From Synechococcus sp. WH 8020 (GTDB lineage: Bacteria; Cyanobacteriota; Cyanobacteriia; PCC-6307; Cyanobiaceae), in contig NZ_CP011941.1 of assembly GCF_001040845.1 (NCBI RefSeq), positions 304,963 to 368,962 on the forward strand: 64,000 bases of DNA, in the 5' to 3' direction. The position numbers and the translations under genes are program-made. Positions 1 through 9,060 of the stretch are shown here, one piece after another (the stretch's first letter is position 1; each line of letters starts with the position of its first letter). The notes beneath the pieces were generated by a model. That model searched no databases and was not told the DNA's origin. It saw only the letters and a list, made by a program, of their open reading frames with translations.

Positions 1-483
1 GTGGAGGATGTTCAGCGGCTCGAAACTGCCTGGCTGAATGGTTTCTACGGCGCTCATGACAAGACCAGCTGTGAGCCCCAACAACAAATAGCCAGCAGCT
101 GCACCCATCAGTAATCCAGACGTGACTTTGCGTTCTTGGGACAACCGCTCCACCAAGCGGATCACACTCCAACCCACCAAAACACTCCAGGTGAGCACAA
201 GTGGAACGCCACTCACCACCCAGCGCACAGGCGTGATTTGCCAAAGAAGCAGGGCAATCAGAGCTCCGAGACCTAGGAGCTGGTACAAACGATCTTCAAG
301 CGTGAGCGTCTCTTTGCGGATCATCACTAACTGCGTGAGCAGCAAGGCGATCAAGGCGTAGCCGAGAGGGCCGATCCAGCTCAGGCGAGGAAAAGCAAAG
401 CTCACCAGCACCACCAAGCACAGGCTTAGAAGTAGCTCATAAATTTTTTCTTGATGCCGGCGCTTCGATCGGTCTGATTTCAT
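1..483 (-). CDS. Membrane protein, probable ion-channel-type N-terminal part (cut by window edge)
   Basis: The reverse strand from ATG at 483 stays open to the window edge (161 codons), with an in-frame TGA shortly upstream of the start. It encodes a charged N-terminus (MKSDRSKRRHQEK) followed by at least four hydrophobic segments. The visible end, with VETIQPGSFEPLNI, looks like the lead-in to a pore loop of two-helix potassium-channel-like cyanobacterial proteins; the selectivity filter would lie outside the window. It is divergent from ftsH across about 360 bp. The membrane topology is visible; the channel function is inference. Confidence 0.6.
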   Translation of the reverse strand, partial: MKSDRSKRRHQEKIYELLLSLCLVVLVSFAFPRLSWIGPLGYALIALLLTQLVMIRKETLTLEDRLYQLLGLGALIALLLWQITPVRWVVSGVPLVLTWSVLVGWSVIRLVERLSQERKVTSGLLMGAAAGYLLLGLTAGLVMSAVETIQPGSFEPLNILH

Positions 484-843
484 CTTCAGAGCATTCCGCC
501 AGGCTCAGGATTCCAACAATCGCGAATGCCAGCGACCCCAGCAAGGTGGTCCGCATGGACATTGTGCTGTCGACGTTGAACAACACCGTGCCAAGGCTGT
601 TCGTGTTTCGAGGCGCTTGAGGTGCTTTGGCTGGAGCAAAGCGAGAAGCATTCCCGTCTAACAGAGGACTGACCAAGCCCTCTGTTGATGAGCTTCATGG
701 TTCTCGTCAGGGCGCCAACTGGTCCAAATGCCAAGGGGACTCAGCCTTTGGCTTGTGACCTAGGCGTTCGGTTCTCCTCCCAGCCCGCTCACCCATCAAG
801 GAAATAATCGATTTAGTTTGGTGCGGAATTCGGAATCAGCTTC
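484..843. other. Divergent intergenic region upstream of ftsH
   Basis: These 360 bp separate the leftward membrane protein from ftsH. Short open frames occur on the minus strand but lack protein-like composition. Promoters for both genes presumably lie here; I could not pick a convincing -10/-35 pair. Confidence 0.4.
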
Positions 844-2727
844 ATGGCGATTCGAGAGGACGACAATCGCCCTAATCGGCGCTTCGGAATCATCAATCTG
901 GTTTTGATTGGTTTCGGAGTGTTGTTGCTGCTCAGCAGCTTCATCCCTAACCAAGGCATGCAGCAGGTGCCTCGTGTGCCCTATTCACTCTTTATCGACC
1001 AAGTGAATGATGGAGCGGTTAAGCGCGCCTTCATCACCCAAGATCAAATTCGCTACGAGCTCAGTGAGGTTGAGGAAGGTGCCCCTTCCGTGCTTGCAAC
1101 CACGCCGATCTTCGACATGGATCTGCCTCAGCGTCTTGAGAGCAAGGGTGTTGAGTTTGCTGCAGCCCCGCCGAAGAAACCCAATATTTTCACCACCATC
1201 CTGAGTTGGGTGGTCCCTCCGCTGATCTTCATTCTGGTGCTGCAGTTCTTTGCGCGCCGCTCAATGGGTGGTGGCGGAGCTCAAGGTGCGCTCAGTTTTA
1301 CGAAGAGCAAGGCCAAGGTTTATGTGCCTGATGAGCAATCACGGGTCACGTTTGCCGATGTGGCAGGTGTTGATGAAGCCAAGGATGAGCTCAACGAAAT
1401 TGTTGACTTTCTAAAAACACCTGAGCGCTATACCGACATCGGCGCACGAATCCCCAAAGGGGTTTTGCTGGTTGGTCCTCCAGGTACGGGTAAAACCCTG
1501 CTTTCCAAAGCTGTTGCAGGTGAGGCAGGCGTTCCCTTCTTCATTATTAGTGGTTCTGAATTTGTAGAACTTTTTGTGGGAGCAGGTGCTGCTCGCGTTC
1601 GTGACTTGTTCGAGCAGGCTAAAAAGAACGCTCCTTGCATCATTTTTATTGACGAACTTGATGCGATTGGTAAGAGCCGATCCGGTTCAATGGGTGTGGT
1701 TGGTGGTAACGATGAGCGCGAACAAACGCTTAATCAATTGCTGACCGAAATGGATGGATTTGCATCCAAAGACAAGCCCGTCATTGTGTTGGCTGCGACC
1801 AACCAACCTGAAGTTCTTGATGCAGCATTGCTTCGCCCTGGTCGTTTCGACCGTCAGGTGTTGGTGGATCGTCCAGATCTCTCCGGTCGTAAAACAATTC
1901 TCGACATCTATGCCAAAAAAGTAAAATTGGCCGATGACGTTGATCTGGATAAGATCGCTCAGGCTACTAGTGGTTTCGCAGGCGCTGATCTTGCCAACCT
2001 TGTGAACGAGGCAGCACTATTGGCGGCCCGTAATTATCAGAAAGACGTGTTACAAGGTGATCTCAACGAAGCGATTGAGCGGGTTGTGGCTGGCCTTGAG
2101 AAAAAGAGCAGGGTGATGCAAGACGATGAGAAAAAGGTTGTTGCTTATCACGAGGTTGGTCACGCAATTGTGGGTCACCTCATGCCAGGTGGCAGCAAGG
2201 TGGCCAAAATTTCGATCGTGCCTCGTGGCATGAGTGCCCTCGGCTACACGCTGCAACTTCCTACGGAAGAACGCTTCCTCAATTCTCGCGAAGATCTGGA
2301 AGGTCAAATTGCCACCCTTCTCGGAGGTCGTTCTGCAGAGGAAATTGTTTTCGGCAAAATCACCACGGGAGCTGCCAATGATCTGCAGCGCGCCACGGAT
2401 ATCGCCGAGCAGATGGTTGGCACCTATGGCATGAGCGACACCCTGGGACCTCTTGCCTATGACAAGCAGGGTGGTGGCCGTTTCCTGGGCGGCAATAACA
2501 ATCCTCGCCGTGCAGTGAGCGATGCCACAGCCCAAGCGATCGATCGTGAGGTGCGAGGTTTGGTGGACCGTGCCCACGACCAAGCCCTTTCGATCCTTCG
2601 TCAAAATATGGCATTGCTCGAAACGATCTCTCAAAAAATTCTTGAAAAGGAAGTCATCGAAGGGGATGACCTCAAGGAGATGCTTTCAGCCAGCGTGATG
2701 CCTGATGAGCAATCCGTAGCGGCTTAA
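844..2727 (+). CDS. ftsH: ATP-dependent zinc metalloprotease FtsH
   Basis: This is a 627-residue membrane-anchored AAA+ protease that degrades damaged membrane and soluble proteins; in cyanobacteria FtsH complexes remove photodamaged PSII D1. Two membrane segments lie near residues 18-37 and 114-133. The AAA module has Walker A GPPGTGKT at about 211-218 and Walker [10 protein letters not shown] near 268. The zinc site HEVGH is at about 436-440. The length is normal for the family. A terminator-like hairpin follows the stop. Cyanobacteria carry several FtsH paralogues and I cannot say which one this is. Confidence 0.97.
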   Translation: MAIREDDNRPNRRFGIINLVLIGFGVLLLLSSFIPNQGMQQVPRVPYSLFIDQVNDGAVKRAFITQDQIRYELSEVEEGAPSVLATTPIFDMDLPQRLESKGVEFAAAPPKKPNIFTTILSWVVPPLIFILVLQFFARRSMGGGGAQGALSFTKSKAKVYVPDEQSRVTFADVAGVDEAKDELNEIVDFLKTPERYTDIGARIPKGVLLVGPPGTGKTLLSKAVAGEAGVPFFIISGSEFVELFVGAGAARVRDLFEQAKKNAPCIIFIDELDAIGKSRSGSMGVVGGNDEREQTLNQLLTEMDGFASKDKPVIVLAATNQPEVLDAALLRPGRFDRQVLVDRPDLSGRKTILDIYAKKVKLADDVDLDKIAQATSGFAGADLANLVNEAALLAARNYQKDVLQGDLNEAIERVVAGLEKKSRVMQDDEKKVVAYHEVGHAIVGHLMPGGSKVAKISIVPRGMSALGYTLQLPTEERFLNSREDLEGQIATLLGGRSAEEIVFGKITTGAANDLQRATDIAEQMVGTYGMSDTLGPLAYDKQGGGRFLGGNNNPRRAVSDATAQAIDREVRGLVDRAHDQALSILRQNMALLETISQKILEKEVIEGDDLKEMLSASVMPDEQSVAA

Positions 2728-2779
2728 TCTGCTGCGCTTGGTTCGTAAAAATTACGTTTTAGTTTTCAGTAACTGCATG

Positions 2780-2807
2780 AACTGTCTCCTATGGGGGCAG
2801 TTTTTTT
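2780..2807 (+). terminator. Terminator after ftsH
   Basis: An imperfect inverted repeat (AACTGTCTCC / GGGGCAGTT) is followed by seven T, about 55 nt after the ftsH stop. Confidence 0.6.
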
Positions 2808-2955
2808 GTTGCATTGATCAGCCGCAGCCGCAGCAAACGTTTCAATTCTTGTAACCGTTTGGCGTCAAGAAGAGCAACGGTTCCAGCACTCAGGGGCAAG
2901 AAGGCTTGACGAGCAGCCCTCTCATCCCCGATAACATTCCTTTGAAGCCGCTGGC

Positions 2956-3903
2956 ATGGATAAGGGCGTTGCTGCTGTTCTCAGCTCCTTAAGCGGATGC
3001 GACTACCTGTCGTCAGCAGACATTTCTGCGCAGGAAACCCAAGCTCTGCTCGAACTTGCGCGCCAACTCAAGTCTGGCGACCGTCGCATCGATCTCGGCA
3101 ATCGGGTGTTGGGGTTGATCTTCACCAAAGCGTCCACACGCACCAGGGTGAGCTTTCAAGTGGCGATGGCTCGGCTGGGGGGCCAAACCGTGGATCTCAA
3201 TCCCCAGGTCACCCAGCTCGGTCGTGGTGAACCCTTGGAAGATACGGCCAGGGTCTTGAGTCGTTTTTGTGACGCTCTCGCTGTGCGCACCTTCGCCCAA
3301 CAGGAGCTCGTTGATTACGCCTACTGGGCGTCGATTCCGGTCATCAATGCCCTCACGGATCTCGAACATCCATGTCAGGCCTTGGCTGACTTCCTCACGA
3401 TGCAGGAGGCCTTTGGCGATTTGCAAGGCCAAACCCTGGCTTACGTGGGTGATGGCAATAATGTGGCCCACTCCTTGATGCTCTGCGGTGCTCTTCTTGG
3501 CGTGAATGTGCGCATCGGCTGTCCTGATGGGTTTGAGCCCCTTCCTGGGGTGCTGGATCAAGCCCGTGCTCTTGCCGTGGCTGGAGCTCAGATTGAGGTC
3601 ACCAGCGATCCAGTGGCGGCGGTCCGCGGTGCCCAGGCTCTGTACACGGATGTCTGGGCGTCGATGGGCCAGGAACAGGAACAGGCGGAGCGCGAACAGG
3701 CCTTCAAGGGGTTTTGCTTGGACGAGGCCCTGCTGGCGCAAGCTGACCCCAAAGCGATCGTCCTGCACTGTTTGCCTGCCCATCGCGATGAGGAGATCAG
3801 TGCCGGGGTGATGGAAAGTCCGTCGAGCCGGATCTTTGATCAAGCGGAGAATCGGCTGCATGCCCAGCAGGCGCTCCTTGCCGTTTTGCTTGGTGGTTTG
3901 TGA
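2956..3903 (+). CDS. argF: Ornithine carbamoyltransferase
   Basis: The enzyme makes citrulline from ornithine and carbamoyl phosphate in cytosolic arginine synthesis. The 315 residues carry the carbamoyl-phosphate motif STRTR at about 60-64, an HPCQALAD stretch in the middle (the family's HPxQ) and HCLPAH at about 271-276, all diagnostic for the family. The length is normal. The stop overlaps the GTG of the next gene (GTGA), so the two are probably cotranscribed. Confidence 0.96.
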   Translation: MDKGVAAVLSSLSGCDYLSSADISAQETQALLELARQLKSGDRRIDLGNRVLGLIFTKASTRTRVSFQVAMARLGGQTVDLNPQVTQLGRGEPLEDTARVLSRFCDALAVRTFAQQELVDYAYWASIPVINALTDLEHPCQALADFLTMQEAFGDLQGQTLAYVGDGNNVAHSLMLCGALLGVNVRIGCPDGFEPLPGVLDQARALAVAGAQIEVTSDPVAAVRGAQALYTDVWASMGQEQEQAEREQAFKGFCLDEALLAQADPKAIVLHCLPAHRDEEISAGVMESPSSRIFDQAENRLHAQQALLAVLLGGL

Positions 3904-4640
3904 GCGCATCACCCCAGGCGTTTTCACTGTCTGGGGGGGCAGTGACGGTGGTTCTCATTCATGGATTCACCGGATCGCCCTCTGAGATGCAGCTCCTCGC
4001 CGAGTCCTTGAATGCCGAGGGCTACGGCATAGAAGTTCCCCTGCTCGTCGGCCATGGCACCACCCTCAGCGATTTGATGGAGGTGCACCCACAGCAGTGG
4101 ATCGACCCTCTCGATGCCCTGATCATGCGCCTGTTGTCAGAAGGTCAGAAGGTAGTGGTGGCAGGTTTGTCGCTGGGTTCGATTTTGTGCTTGCAATTGG
4201 CGTTGCGTTATCCCCAAATCAAGGCCCTTTTGCTGTATTCCCCGCCGATTCGCAGCGGAGATCCACGCCGGTTTTTAGCCCCTGTTCTCGTTCGTTTTAC
4301 GCAATCGCTGCCGAAGCCTGCCTCTGATTTCTTTGACCCGATCGCGGAACAGCGGCTTTGGTCTTACGACCGCTATCCAGTGGTAACCAGTGCTCGCGTG
4401 CTTGATCTCATCTCTCGCACGCGCAAGCAGCTCACCAAGATTCAGCAACCGCTTTTGGCGATTGCAAGTCGTCGCGACAAGGTGATTTCAGCCAGTGGCA
4501 TTGAGCTGTTGATGCGCAACGTGCAGTCTTCTCCCCGCGAACTTCACTGGTTAGAGCGCAGTGGTCATGCGATCACGGTGGATGCTGAATGGACAGCGGT
4601 GCGTGATCTCAGTCTCGAATTTCTACGTAAGATTTTTTGA
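3900..4640 (+). CDS. Alpha/beta hydrolase, carboxylesterase-like
   Basis: A 246-residue protein with the HGFTGS oxyanion-region motif near residue 20, the nucleophile elbow GLSLGS in the middle and a C-terminal SGHAIT that should hold the catalytic histidine. This is the layout of small Est30-type carboxylesterases and lipases. It has no signal peptide and is likely cytosolic. GTG is chosen as start because it overlaps the argF stop. The substrate is unknown. Confidence 0.8.
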   Translation: MSASPQAFSLSGGAVTVVLIHGFTGSPSEMQLLAESLNAEGYGIEVPLLVGHGTTLSDLMEVHPQQWIDPLDALIMRLLSEGQKVVVAGLSLGSILCLQLALRYPQIKALLLYSPPIRSGDPRRFLAPVLVRFTQSLPKPASDFFDPIAEQRLWSYDRYPVVTSARVLDLISRTRKQLTKIQQPLLAIASRRDKVISASGIELLMRNVQSSPRELHWLERSGHAITVDAEWTAVRDLSLEFLRKIF

Positions 4641-4655
4641 ACCTTTCCTTGAAGC

Positions 4656-4826
4656 ATGGATCTAGTCGAACGAGACAACTGGAAACGGATTCTCGAAACC
4701 TTAGAAGCGGCAGGTGATCGCAACAGCGGCTTTTATCGCAGGGCTCAAGCGATCTGCAATGGAGAGCCAGACCCCTTGCTGGAGCAGGAGCGAAAGGATC
4801 AGGAGCAGAGGGAGCAGAACGGATGA
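4656..4826 (+). CDS. Small conserved-type hypothetical protein (56 aa)
   Basis: An ATG 15 nt after the hydrolase stop opens a 56-residue frame that ends in a very Glu/Gln-rich tail (LLEQERKDQEQREQ). The stop overlaps the next ATG as ATGA, which supports a real translationally coupled gene. No family is recognised; it is probably a helical soluble protein. Confidence 0.6.
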   Translation: MDLVERDNWKRILETLEAAGDRNSGFYRRAQAICNGEPDPLLEQERKDQEQREQNG

Positions 4827-5068
4827 GCATGAACCCGATTGAGCGAGGCCTGGAACAATCCTTTGAGCTCGAAAAGTGGGGCCGGTTCATCCGAGAGTGC
4901 GATGACATCGAAACCCTGAGAGAAACGGCGCTGTCTCTTGTGCAGCAACTGGCTCAGCTCAAGGCTTCAAGTTCCTGGATGGCGTCTCGCGCCTCCGAAT
5001 CCGAAAATGCCAAGCTTGAAATATTGGCGGAATTGATCAAGCAAAAAAACGTCGACCAGGAGAAGTGA
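4823..5068 (+). CDS. Small helical hypothetical protein (81 aa)
   Basis: An 81-residue acidic, mostly helical sequence with repeated leucines (LVQQLAQLKA) and no membrane segment. It overlaps the genes on both sides by ATGA junctions, so it sits in a tight operon between the hydrolase and the secreted protein at 5065. Function unknown. Confidence 0.65.
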   Translation: MSMNPIERGLEQSFELEKWGRFIRECDDIETLRETALSLVQQLAQLKASSSWMASRASESENAKLEILAELIKQKNVDQEK

Positions 5069-5538
5069 TGAGCGTTTTTTCCATTCTGCGGACGTCCGTT
5101 GGATTGCGAACCATCGTGATCACTGGATCCACTGCGGCTTTTGTATCGGTTGCCTCCGCGTTGCCGAGCTATGCCAGCTGGGAGCCAAAACCTGAGCCCA
5201 AGTTTTGGAGTGAGGTGCGCCGGCAAATGAGTGATCAGGAGAAGGCAACCCAGGCTGATTGGACATTTATTGAGGCGATGCAATCCCCCAAGATTGATGC
5301 CGCTGAATATTTGCGTGATCCTCGCCGTGATGATCAGGCGGTGACGTTTCAGGCCTTGTTGTTGATGCGCAAAGGCGAGGAGAACCCTTGGGGAATGCGG
5401 CAGTTATTGATGCGCGCCCAGTGTGTTGATGGGGTGTTGGAGCGGCAGGATCAGCAGGGGCGCTGGAACCCCTATCCAGGGCGAAAGGGAACGGCTTCCA
5501 AGGTGAAGTGGATCTGCGCTCAAGCTCCTAATCCCTGA
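5065..5538 (+). CDS. Secreted hypothetical protein (157 aa)
   Basis: The N-terminus has a signal-peptide-like hydrophobic stretch ending near ALPSYAS. The mature part is rich in Trp, Arg and Gln and has two cysteines near the C-terminus (RAQCVDG and KWICAQ) that could pair in the periplasm. It is the last gene of the coupled operon before lexA. No known domain is recognised. Confidence 0.65.
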   Translation: MMSVFSILRTSVGLRTIVITGSTAAFVSVASALPSYASWEPKPEPKFWSEVRRQMSDQEKATQADWTFIEAMQSPKIDAAEYLRDPRRDDQAVTFQALLLMRKGEENPWGMRQLLMRAQCVDGVLERQDQQGRWNPYPGRKGTASKVKWICAQAPNP

Positions 5539-5563
5539 GGCCTTGCCAAATCCCCATTGAATA

Positions 5564-5577
5564 GGTACATATGTATT
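5564..5577. promoter_or_regulatory. Candidate LexA box upstream of lexA
   Basis: GGTACATATGTATT matches the cyanobacterial LexA consensus RGTACNNNDGTWCB except for one position (T instead of C in the right half). It lies 21 nt before the lexA GTG, where autoregulation is expected. Confidence 0.6.
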
Positions 5578-5597
5578 GACTGAATTGGATCGTCCTG

Positions 5598-6215
5598 GTG
5601 ACCACTGGATCCCCCGAGCCGCTGACCACTGCTCAGCAGGAGCTGTACGACTGGCTGTCGGACTACATCGGTAGCCATCGTCATAGCCCCTCCATTCGTC
5701 AGATGATGCAGGCAATGGGGCTGCGTTCACCTGCTCCTGTGCAAAGCCGATTGCGCCATTTGCAGCAGAAAGGATGGCTCACTTGGCAGGAGGGGCAAGC
5801 GCGCACCTTGCAATTGTTGGGAGATGTGGCCTCTGGAATACCGGTGCTTGGTGCTGTAGCGGCCGGTGGCTTGGTGGAAACCTTCGATGATGTGCAAGAG
5901 CATCTTGATTTGGCTCCAGTGCTCGAAACCCGTGGCTTGTTTGCGCTCACGGTGAATGGTGACTCGATGGTGGATGCTCACATCGCTGATGGTGATGTGG
6001 TGCTCATGGAGCCCGTCATCGAGCCGGGGCGTTTGCGTCAGGGCACGATTGTGAGTGCTTTGGTTGCAGGGAGTGGCACCACTCTTAAGCATTTCCACCT
6101 TGATGGAAGTGTGGTGCGATTGGAAGCAGCAAATCCTGCTTACGACCCGATTGAGTTGCCAGCGGAGCAGGTGCAGGTTCAAGGCAAATTAATGGCGGTG
6201 TGGCGCCAGGTTTGA
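5598..6215 (+). CDS. lexA: LexA repressor
   Basis: SOS-type transcriptional repressor that self-cleaves after RecA activation; in some cyanobacteria it also controls non-SOS genes. The 205 residues have an N-terminal winged helix (about 5-70; SIRQMMQAMGLRS is the recognition region), the Ala-Gly cleavage site at about 89-90 (AVAAGGLVE), catalytic Ser at about 123 (NGDSMVD) and Lys at about 164 (TLKH). All catalytic parts are present. The start is GTG. A near-consensus LexA box lies just upstream. Confidence 0.95.
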   Translation: MTTGSPEPLTTAQQELYDWLSDYIGSHRHSPSIRQMMQAMGLRSPAPVQSRLRHLQQKGWLTWQEGQARTLQLLGDVASGIPVLGAVAAGGLVETFDDVQEHLDLAPVLETRGLFALTVNGDSMVDAHIADGDVVLMEPVIEPGRLRQGTIVSALVAGSGTTLKHFHLDGSVVRLEAANPAYDPIELPAEQVQVQGKLMAVWRQV

Positions 6216-6279
6216 GTTCCGTGGCGGTGTATGCTTCGCCTCGACAGCGAACAGGCTTGCGGGCTTCGCCGTTGTTGAT

Positions 6280-6352
6280 GGGGCCATAGCTCAGCTGGTA
6301 GAGCACCTGCATGGCATGCAGGGGGTCAGCGGTTCGAATCCGCTTGGCTCCA
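6280..6352 (+). tRNA. tRNA-Ala (GGC)
   Basis: A full 73-nt cloverleaf: acceptor GGGGCCA paired with TGGCTCC, D-arm with AGCTCAGCTGGTAGAGC, anticodon stem CCTGC/GCAGG around loop ATGGCAT (anticodon GGC), and T-arm with GGTTCGAATCC. CCA is not encoded. The accessory island begins right after it. Confidence 0.95.
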
Positions 6353-6771
6353 TTGATTAAATATCCAGTCACTGACAGGGAACTCTGCGGTTTGTCTAAG
6401 CCGCTTTTTAATGCAAAACGGCTAAATATCATTTTTTGTGCGCCAAAGTGTGCGCCAAATAGAGGTAAGTGGATGCCCGATGTATGCCCTGAGCAGCTCT
6501 TAACCGTCGATATTGCTGTCTGCCACCCTTACTCGTTTGCTTCCATGCAGGACGCGATCGCATAACCGCGAGGCCGCCTGCTTGTCGTGCGTGCTGGCCC
6601 GGGGCTTGGACAACCTGGTCTTTTCTTTATAAATTTGAAGTAGTCCTCGCTGTTGTTGCACTCACAATCAATGCCTGAGGTCAAAATTTGCTCACAGTGC
6701 AAACTAGAATTAGATTTATCAGAGTTCAGCAAGCGAGCAAGTGGATATGTATTCGCTCGCCTTGGTTAGTG
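6353..6771. other. Left island border, no intact gene
   Basis: No convincing coding frame was found. Two copies of TGTGCGCCAAA lie 1 nt apart at 6437-6447 and 6449-6459, a layout seen at recombinase arm sites. I found no second copy of the tRNA 3' end within the window. Confidence 0.4.
6437..6459 (+). repeat. Tandem TGTGCGCCAAA repeats by the tRNA-Ala
   Basis: Two perfect 11-bp direct repeats separated by 1 nt, 85 nt after the tRNA end. They could be recombinase binding sites; no function is proven. Confidence 0.5.
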
Positions 6772-7020
6772 ATGACTGAAAAAGCTAACGAAGAAGGTTG
6801 TCTTTGGTTTATTTGGCGGTTGATACTTATTTTCATTGTTGCTCCTGGGATTACCTTGGCTGTTGTTATTCCAATTGCTGAGTATGTAGAAGACAAATGG
6901 GGCCAATGCGTAAATGTTCGAATAGCTGCATGGATGAATAGCGTGACCCCGGCCTGGAGGGGTAGGGATGAGTGGCCAGTTAGCGAGGAATGCAAAAATG
7001 CTGTTATGCCGTGGGAGTAA
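6772..7020 (+). CDS. Small membrane protein (82 aa)
   Basis: The frame starts MTEKANEEG and has one strong membrane segment (FIWRLILIFIVAPGITLAVV), followed by IPIAEYVED and a hydrophilic tail with two Cys. The motif of a membrane helix followed by (V)IPIAE is shared with the protein at 8391, so the two may be related. I chose the internal ATG because the upstream part of the open frame looks non-coding. Confidence 0.5.
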   Translation: MTEKANEEGCLWFIWRLILIFIVAPGITLAVVIPIAEYVEDKWGQCVNVRIAAWMNSVTPAWRGRDEWPVSEECKNAVMPWE

Positions 7021-7307
7021 GACTCTTTCGTGTGAAAGGCAGATTTCGCTTGTGGCTGTCTGCTGTTTTGTTGTATTTATTGAGTGTGCCAATCATTTTT
7101 ATCCTGATTGGATTGTCAGCTTTATTGATTTTAATTGTTGGTGTTTCTGTTGGCCCCGCCACTGCCTATTTGTGGATGTACATAATGGTCTTTTTTGGTA
7201 TCCCTGCTTCACTCTTGTGTTCCCTTTTTGTCCCATCCATTGTTCTGGGATGGCTTCGCAAGAGAAGGCTCGGGAGATTGAAAAGATCAAGGAGGGCAGG
7301 ACTCTAA
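6990..7307 (+). CDS. Membrane protein with three hydrophobic segments
   Basis: About 100 residues with hydrophobic segments from LWLSAVLLYLLS through IFILIGLSALLILIVGVSV to MVFFGIPASLLCSLF, and a very basic C-terminus (RKRRLGRLKRSRR). It overlaps the end of the previous gene; a GTG at 7008 is an alternative start. Function unknown. Confidence 0.5.
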   Translation: MQKCCYAVGVRLFRVKGRFRLWLSAVLLYLLSVPIIFILIGLSALLILIVGVSVGPATAYLWMYIMVFFGIPASLLCSLFVPSIVLGWLRKRRLGRLKRSRRAGL

Positions 7308-7368
7308 GGGCTTGGTAATCCACGGGATATCTCCTCTCTGCATCTTGGCTAGTCATCTTGTTAGTTAG

Positions 7369-7524
7369 ATGAAAGAACGTCTTGGTGAACATCCGGAGGA
7401 TTTTTATTTCGATGAAGCATCTCGGATGTTTATTCGCCGTGGCGACGAGTTATCTGCAATCACGATTGGAAAGAAAAAATCTACTAAAAAATTGAGGTAT
7501 GAAGTCGAGTTAGAAGAAATTTAG
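7369..7524 (+). CDS. Small hypothetical protein (51 aa)
   Basis: ATG-started frame MKERLGEHPEDFYFDEAS with a basic stretch (GKKKSTKK) near the end. It is convergent with the minus-strand gene ending at 7521. No clear ribosome binding site, so it may be spurious. Confidence 0.35.
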   Translation: MKERLGEHPEDFYFDEASRMFIRRGDELSAITIGKKKSTKKLRYEVELEEI

Positions 7525-7751
7525 ACAAGTGTTCCTTTTTTCAATTTCTTGAAAGGGATGCCTTTCTTCTTTGCCCATGCTTCCGCGTACCCTTCGTCCT
7601 CAGGCTTTAGGCCGTCAATTTCTCGTGCGACCACAGGGTCATTAAACCCGCTTGGGGCAGTGAAACGAGAGGATGCTTTGTCTATCATGGCAGGACTATA
7701 GCTCCGTTTTGGCTTTGGGCTAAACGGCATAAGTTTCGTTATGGCAAACAT
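7521..7751 (-). CDS. Small hypothetical protein (about 76 aa)
   Basis: The start is placed at MFAITKLMPF; the open frame continues upstream to 7811. The sequence is basic with a conserved-looking tail (EDEGYAEAWAKKKGIPFKKLKKG). No membrane segment or known domain. Confidence 0.4.
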   Translation of the reverse strand: MFAITKLMPFSPKPKRSYSPAMIDKASSRFTAPSGFNDPVVAREIDGLKPEDEGYAEAWAKKKGIPFKKLKKGTLV

Positions 7752-7847
7752 GTAGAAGCCGAAGTTCTTTGATCTAAAAAAAACAGCCCGGAGGACAAGC
7801 TGAGGCTTCATCGGATTGAGTTCAACTCTCCAGGATTCTGGGAGTTC

Positions 7848-8162
7848 ATGGGAGCACTAAATCCACTTGAGGTGATACGAAAATGGGTTGCAGATCATCA
7901 TGAACGACGTAAGGATAGGAACTATCGAGAATCGCTAGAAGCAGAGAAACTGTATCTGGAGAATGAGAAGTTAAAGACGGAGGTCGTACGCGATAAACTT
8001 GCCCTCCTCCGGGAAAACGGAGTACCAGATGAAAAGATTCGGGAAGCGCTGAGCCAATACATCTTTGAGCCACTAACTCGCCTAGAACGTCATCAAGATG
8101 CCGGCATGATTGGCGGAGCTCGTTTGAGCAGCGTCACTCCTGGAGAGCAAAATGTGCAATGA
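7848..8162 (+). CDS. Coiled-coil hypothetical protein (104 aa)
   Basis: A strongly charged helical sequence (KDRNYRESLEAEKLYLENEK) likely to form a coiled coil over residues 15-80, then a short non-helical tail. No family recognised. Confidence 0.5.
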   Translation: MGALNPLEVIRKWVADHHERRKDRNYRESLEAEKLYLENEKLKTEVVRDKLALLRENGVPDEKIREALSQYIFEPLTRLERHQDAGMIGGARLSSVTPGEQNVQ

Positions 8163-8390
8163 TCACTCAAGCTAACATCCAAATTCAGAAGACGGGACTC
8201 TGATATCTGTTCAGGATGCGTCAGTTCTGGCCCGCTTCTAATTTGGAGCATTGGAAGAAAGTATTACCATACCTTGTGCAAACAAAGGATATCCAACTAC
8301 CGTAGTCGTTGCAGAATATTGAGTATTCACATGAGTGATCTGCATTCTGGCATTTAACCCATAAGATACAAACTTATACCCTTAGATAGA

Positions 8391-8891
8391 ATGAGCGACA
8401 AGCAAAAGACTTTGGCAGATAGATGGGTAGAAAAAGCTAAAAACAATCCAATTATAGCTAGCCTTGTTGTTATTGGAGCTGTAATCGCGATTGCTGTGCC
8501 AATTGCTGAGCAACTCATAGGCATTTGGCAGCATGTAGATCAACGTAGGGATGACGGCGTCTCGGAAGATTGCAAGATTGATGCCAATTTCGAGGCTGAC
8601 GTCTTGTATTCCGATGCGAGAGTTAAGACTATGAAAAATATATCAGCGGCCTTAGGTTCAGTTGGATACAAAGGAAGAGCTGTCAATACTGGCTTTGAAG
8701 AATTTGACAATCCTGGCAAATCTGGGACTGCGTGGGTAATTTATGACAGTTGTATCAAAAAAAATGATCCTAGACTTGACAAGATTTTAACAATCATGAA
8801 TCAAAATGACTATTCGGATTCAGATGGCAATCTTGAATTAATTCCTCACAGCCGTCGTGATTTTTCTGCGATTGAGATCTCTCTCTTCTAG
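8391..8891 (+). CDS. Membrane-anchored hypothetical protein (166 aa)
   Basis: One N-terminal membrane helix (IIASLVVIGAVIAIAVPIAE) is followed by a soluble domain with two Cys (SEDCKID and YDSCIKK). The helix plus IPIAE/VPIAE pattern resembles the small protein at 6772. Likely an inner-membrane protein with a periplasmic domain. Function unknown. Confidence 0.55.
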   Translation: MSDKQKTLADRWVEKAKNNPIIASLVVIGAVIAIAVPIAEQLIGIWQHVDQRRDDGVSEDCKIDANFEADVLYSDARVKTMKNISAALGSVGYKGRAVNTGFEEFDNPGKSGTAWVIYDSCIKKNDPRLDKILTIMNQNDYSDSDGNLELIPHSRRDFSAIEISLF

Positions 8892-8929
8892 TGTGGCGTC
8901 CCTTAAGTCCATGGACTGATTGGGCATCC

Positions 8930-9060
8930 TGTCCTCATGCCTAACAAGGACCGCCCGCTAGTTGATCGCCATGCACCGAAGAACGGTGTCAGTTGGCTGA
9001 TGAACGACCAGGAAGGCAGAGATGCTTGGTTGAGGCCTGCCGCGTTTGCATCACTGGCGA
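8930..9060 (+). pseudogene. Relic of an island repeat family (NKDRPLV type)
   Basis: The frame from 8937 reads MPNKDRPLVDRHAPKNGV and SWLMNDQEGR. A second copy at 32658 reads MSNKDRPLVGCHVQKNGV, so this is a duplicated coding piece. Downstream the two diverge, and here the region runs into the end of the opposite-strand gene at 9061. Confidence 0.45.

Noticed and set aside
2050-2634. 194-codon open frame antisense to ftsH
   Set aside because: Shadow of a conserved gene; no start signal and no recognisable domain.
3013-3927. 304-codon open frame antisense to argF
   Set aside because: It lies entirely over a certain enzyme gene and its sequence is the expected reverse-frame shadow of GC-rich codons.
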